The position numbers were made by a program, and so were the translations under genes. The notes beneath the pieces are model-generated. The model saw only the letters and a program-made list of their open reading frames with translations. It did not search any database and was not told where the DNA came from. Shown here piece after piece: positions 63,519-64,000 of a stretch of 64,000 nucleotides of DNA. The number at the start of each line of letters is the position of its first letter. Position 1 is the first letter of the stretch. The DNA comes from Sphingopyxis sp. USTB-05 (GTDB lineage Bacteria; Pseudomonadota; Alphaproteobacteria; Sphingomonadales; Sphingomonadaceae): contig NZ_CP084712.1 of NCBI RefSeq assembly GCF_023822045.1, forward strand, positions 992,001-1,056,000. Reading direction: 5' to 3'.

Positions 63519-64000
63519 GCGCGGTGCGCGATATCACCTTGCTCGGCCGCGATGCGCCGCTGTGGCTCGCTGCGGCAGCGTTGCGGCGCGCGCTGGCGCC
63601 GGCGGGGGTAACGGTCAGGGCGGTGGCGCTCCCCGATGAAAACGGCCCGGCCGATCTCTACGCGACTCTCCCCGCGATCGAAGCGCTCCACAACCAGATC
63701 GGAATCGACGAGGCGGCGCTGCTGCGCGGAGTACGCGGCGCCTTCACGCTCGGCCAGAATTTCGTCGATGCGAGTGGGGCGGGGCGGGCGCCCTTTCTCC
63801 ACAGCTATGGCGCGTTCGGCACCGGTATCAACGGCGGCGATTTTTTTCCGCACTGGGTGAAAGCGCGCCGACATGGGCTGGGCGTCGGGCTCGACGATTT
63901 TTCTCTGACGGCGACCGCGGCGCACAATGGCCGCCTGTTCCTCCCCGACGAGGCCAGCGAGATCTATGGGCGTAGCGACTATGGTTATCACCTGCCGGCT
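63515..64000 (+). CDS. Second tryptophan-halogenase-like protein (partial)
   Basis: The frame is open from an ATG at 63515, four bases before the end of the previous stop, to the right window edge (162 residues seen). The segments IEALHNQIGIDEAALLRGVRGAFTLGQNFVDASG and FLHSYGAFGTGINGGDFFPHW resemble the upstream halogenase-like protein. The N-terminal dinucleotide loop is replaced: DITLLGRDAPLWLAAAALRRAL has no GxGxxG. The lysine of the family (GTIK) aligns to a Thr-Leu-Gly (FTLGQ). So this member probably does not bind FAD normally. The rest of the protein lies outside the window. Confidence 0.75.
   Translation, partial: MSAVRDITLLGRDAPLWLAAAALRRALAPAGVTVRAVALPDENGPADLYATLPAIEALHNQIGIDEAALLRGVRGAFTLGQNFVDASGAGRAPFLHSYGAFGTGINGGDFFPHWVKARRHGLGVGLDDFSLTATAAHNGRLFLPDEASEIYGRSDYGYHLPA

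Overview
The window is chromosomal DNA of an alphaproteobacterium. The evidence points to the family Sphingomonadaceae, and the gene order and gene types suggest Sphingopyxis or a close relative (inference, not tested by alignment). Supporting signs are high GC, short-form HisG, a DksA with one zinc-site cysteine, a K+-independent H+-pyrophosphatase, a VPAP/PEP-CTERM protein, and a LacI / SLC45-type transporter / very large TonB receptor / tryptophan-halogenase-like cluster. About 65 protein genes (two of them frameshifted) and one tRNA are packed tightly on both strands. I see no rRNA, CRISPR array, prophage or insertion sequence.

Layout: 0-9.8 kb holds a DUF4403 lipoprotein (cut by the left edge), rimO, a DUF423 protein, a K+ channel coupled to an NlpD-like LysM/LytM lipoprotein, surE, serS, an ArsR/SRPBCC pair and a serine/glycine-rich sorted surface protein. 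9.8-12.3 kb is a run of small regulators (DksA, PilZ, two divergent DUF465 proteins, DUF1465). 12.6-20.7 kb has DUF2332, then hisG-hisD-nusB-thiL, a Sel1-repeat protein and hppA. 20.8-28.6 kb has an SDR, carD, truA-fmt, recR, a serine hydrolase, def, grpE and hrcA. 28.6-36.4 kb has a dienelactone hydrolase, rph-rdgB, a frameshifted P-loop kinase-like gene, hemW, a XerC-type recombinase, a DedA protein, gshB, yraN and rsmI.

36.4-45.5 kb has a penicillin-binding-protein activator-like lipoprotein, infC (apparent ATA start), an NRDE protein, a DUF4287 protein, a TetR regulator with a small membrane protein, an S10 peptidase, a frameshifted antitoxin-like gene, uvrB and a DUF3617 lipoprotein. 45.7-55.4 kb has a haem-type membrane protein, a large membrane TPR protein, a second serine hydrolase, acpP-fabF-mltG (fatty-acid synthesis beside murein processing), a kelch lipoprotein, an alpha/beta hydrolase, a 2H phosphoesterase and tRNA-Met. 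55.6-64 kb is a nutrient-uptake locus: a LacI regulator, a divergent sugar transporter, a 1135-residue TonB receptor and two tandem tryptophan-halogenase-family genes, the second cut by the right edge. Repeated TTTGTGCAA / TGCAA-type motifs flank the locus and may be its operators.

Three kinds of intergenic inverted repeat recur between genes: five clusters of a GATC-centred family, two copies of a TCGAGCGAAGTCGAGA family and one copy of a third. The strongest candidates for follow-up are the tandem halogenase-like pair in which the second member lacks the FAD-binding glycine motif, the two single-base frameshifts at homopolymers, the ATA start of infC, and the structured leader in front of mltG.
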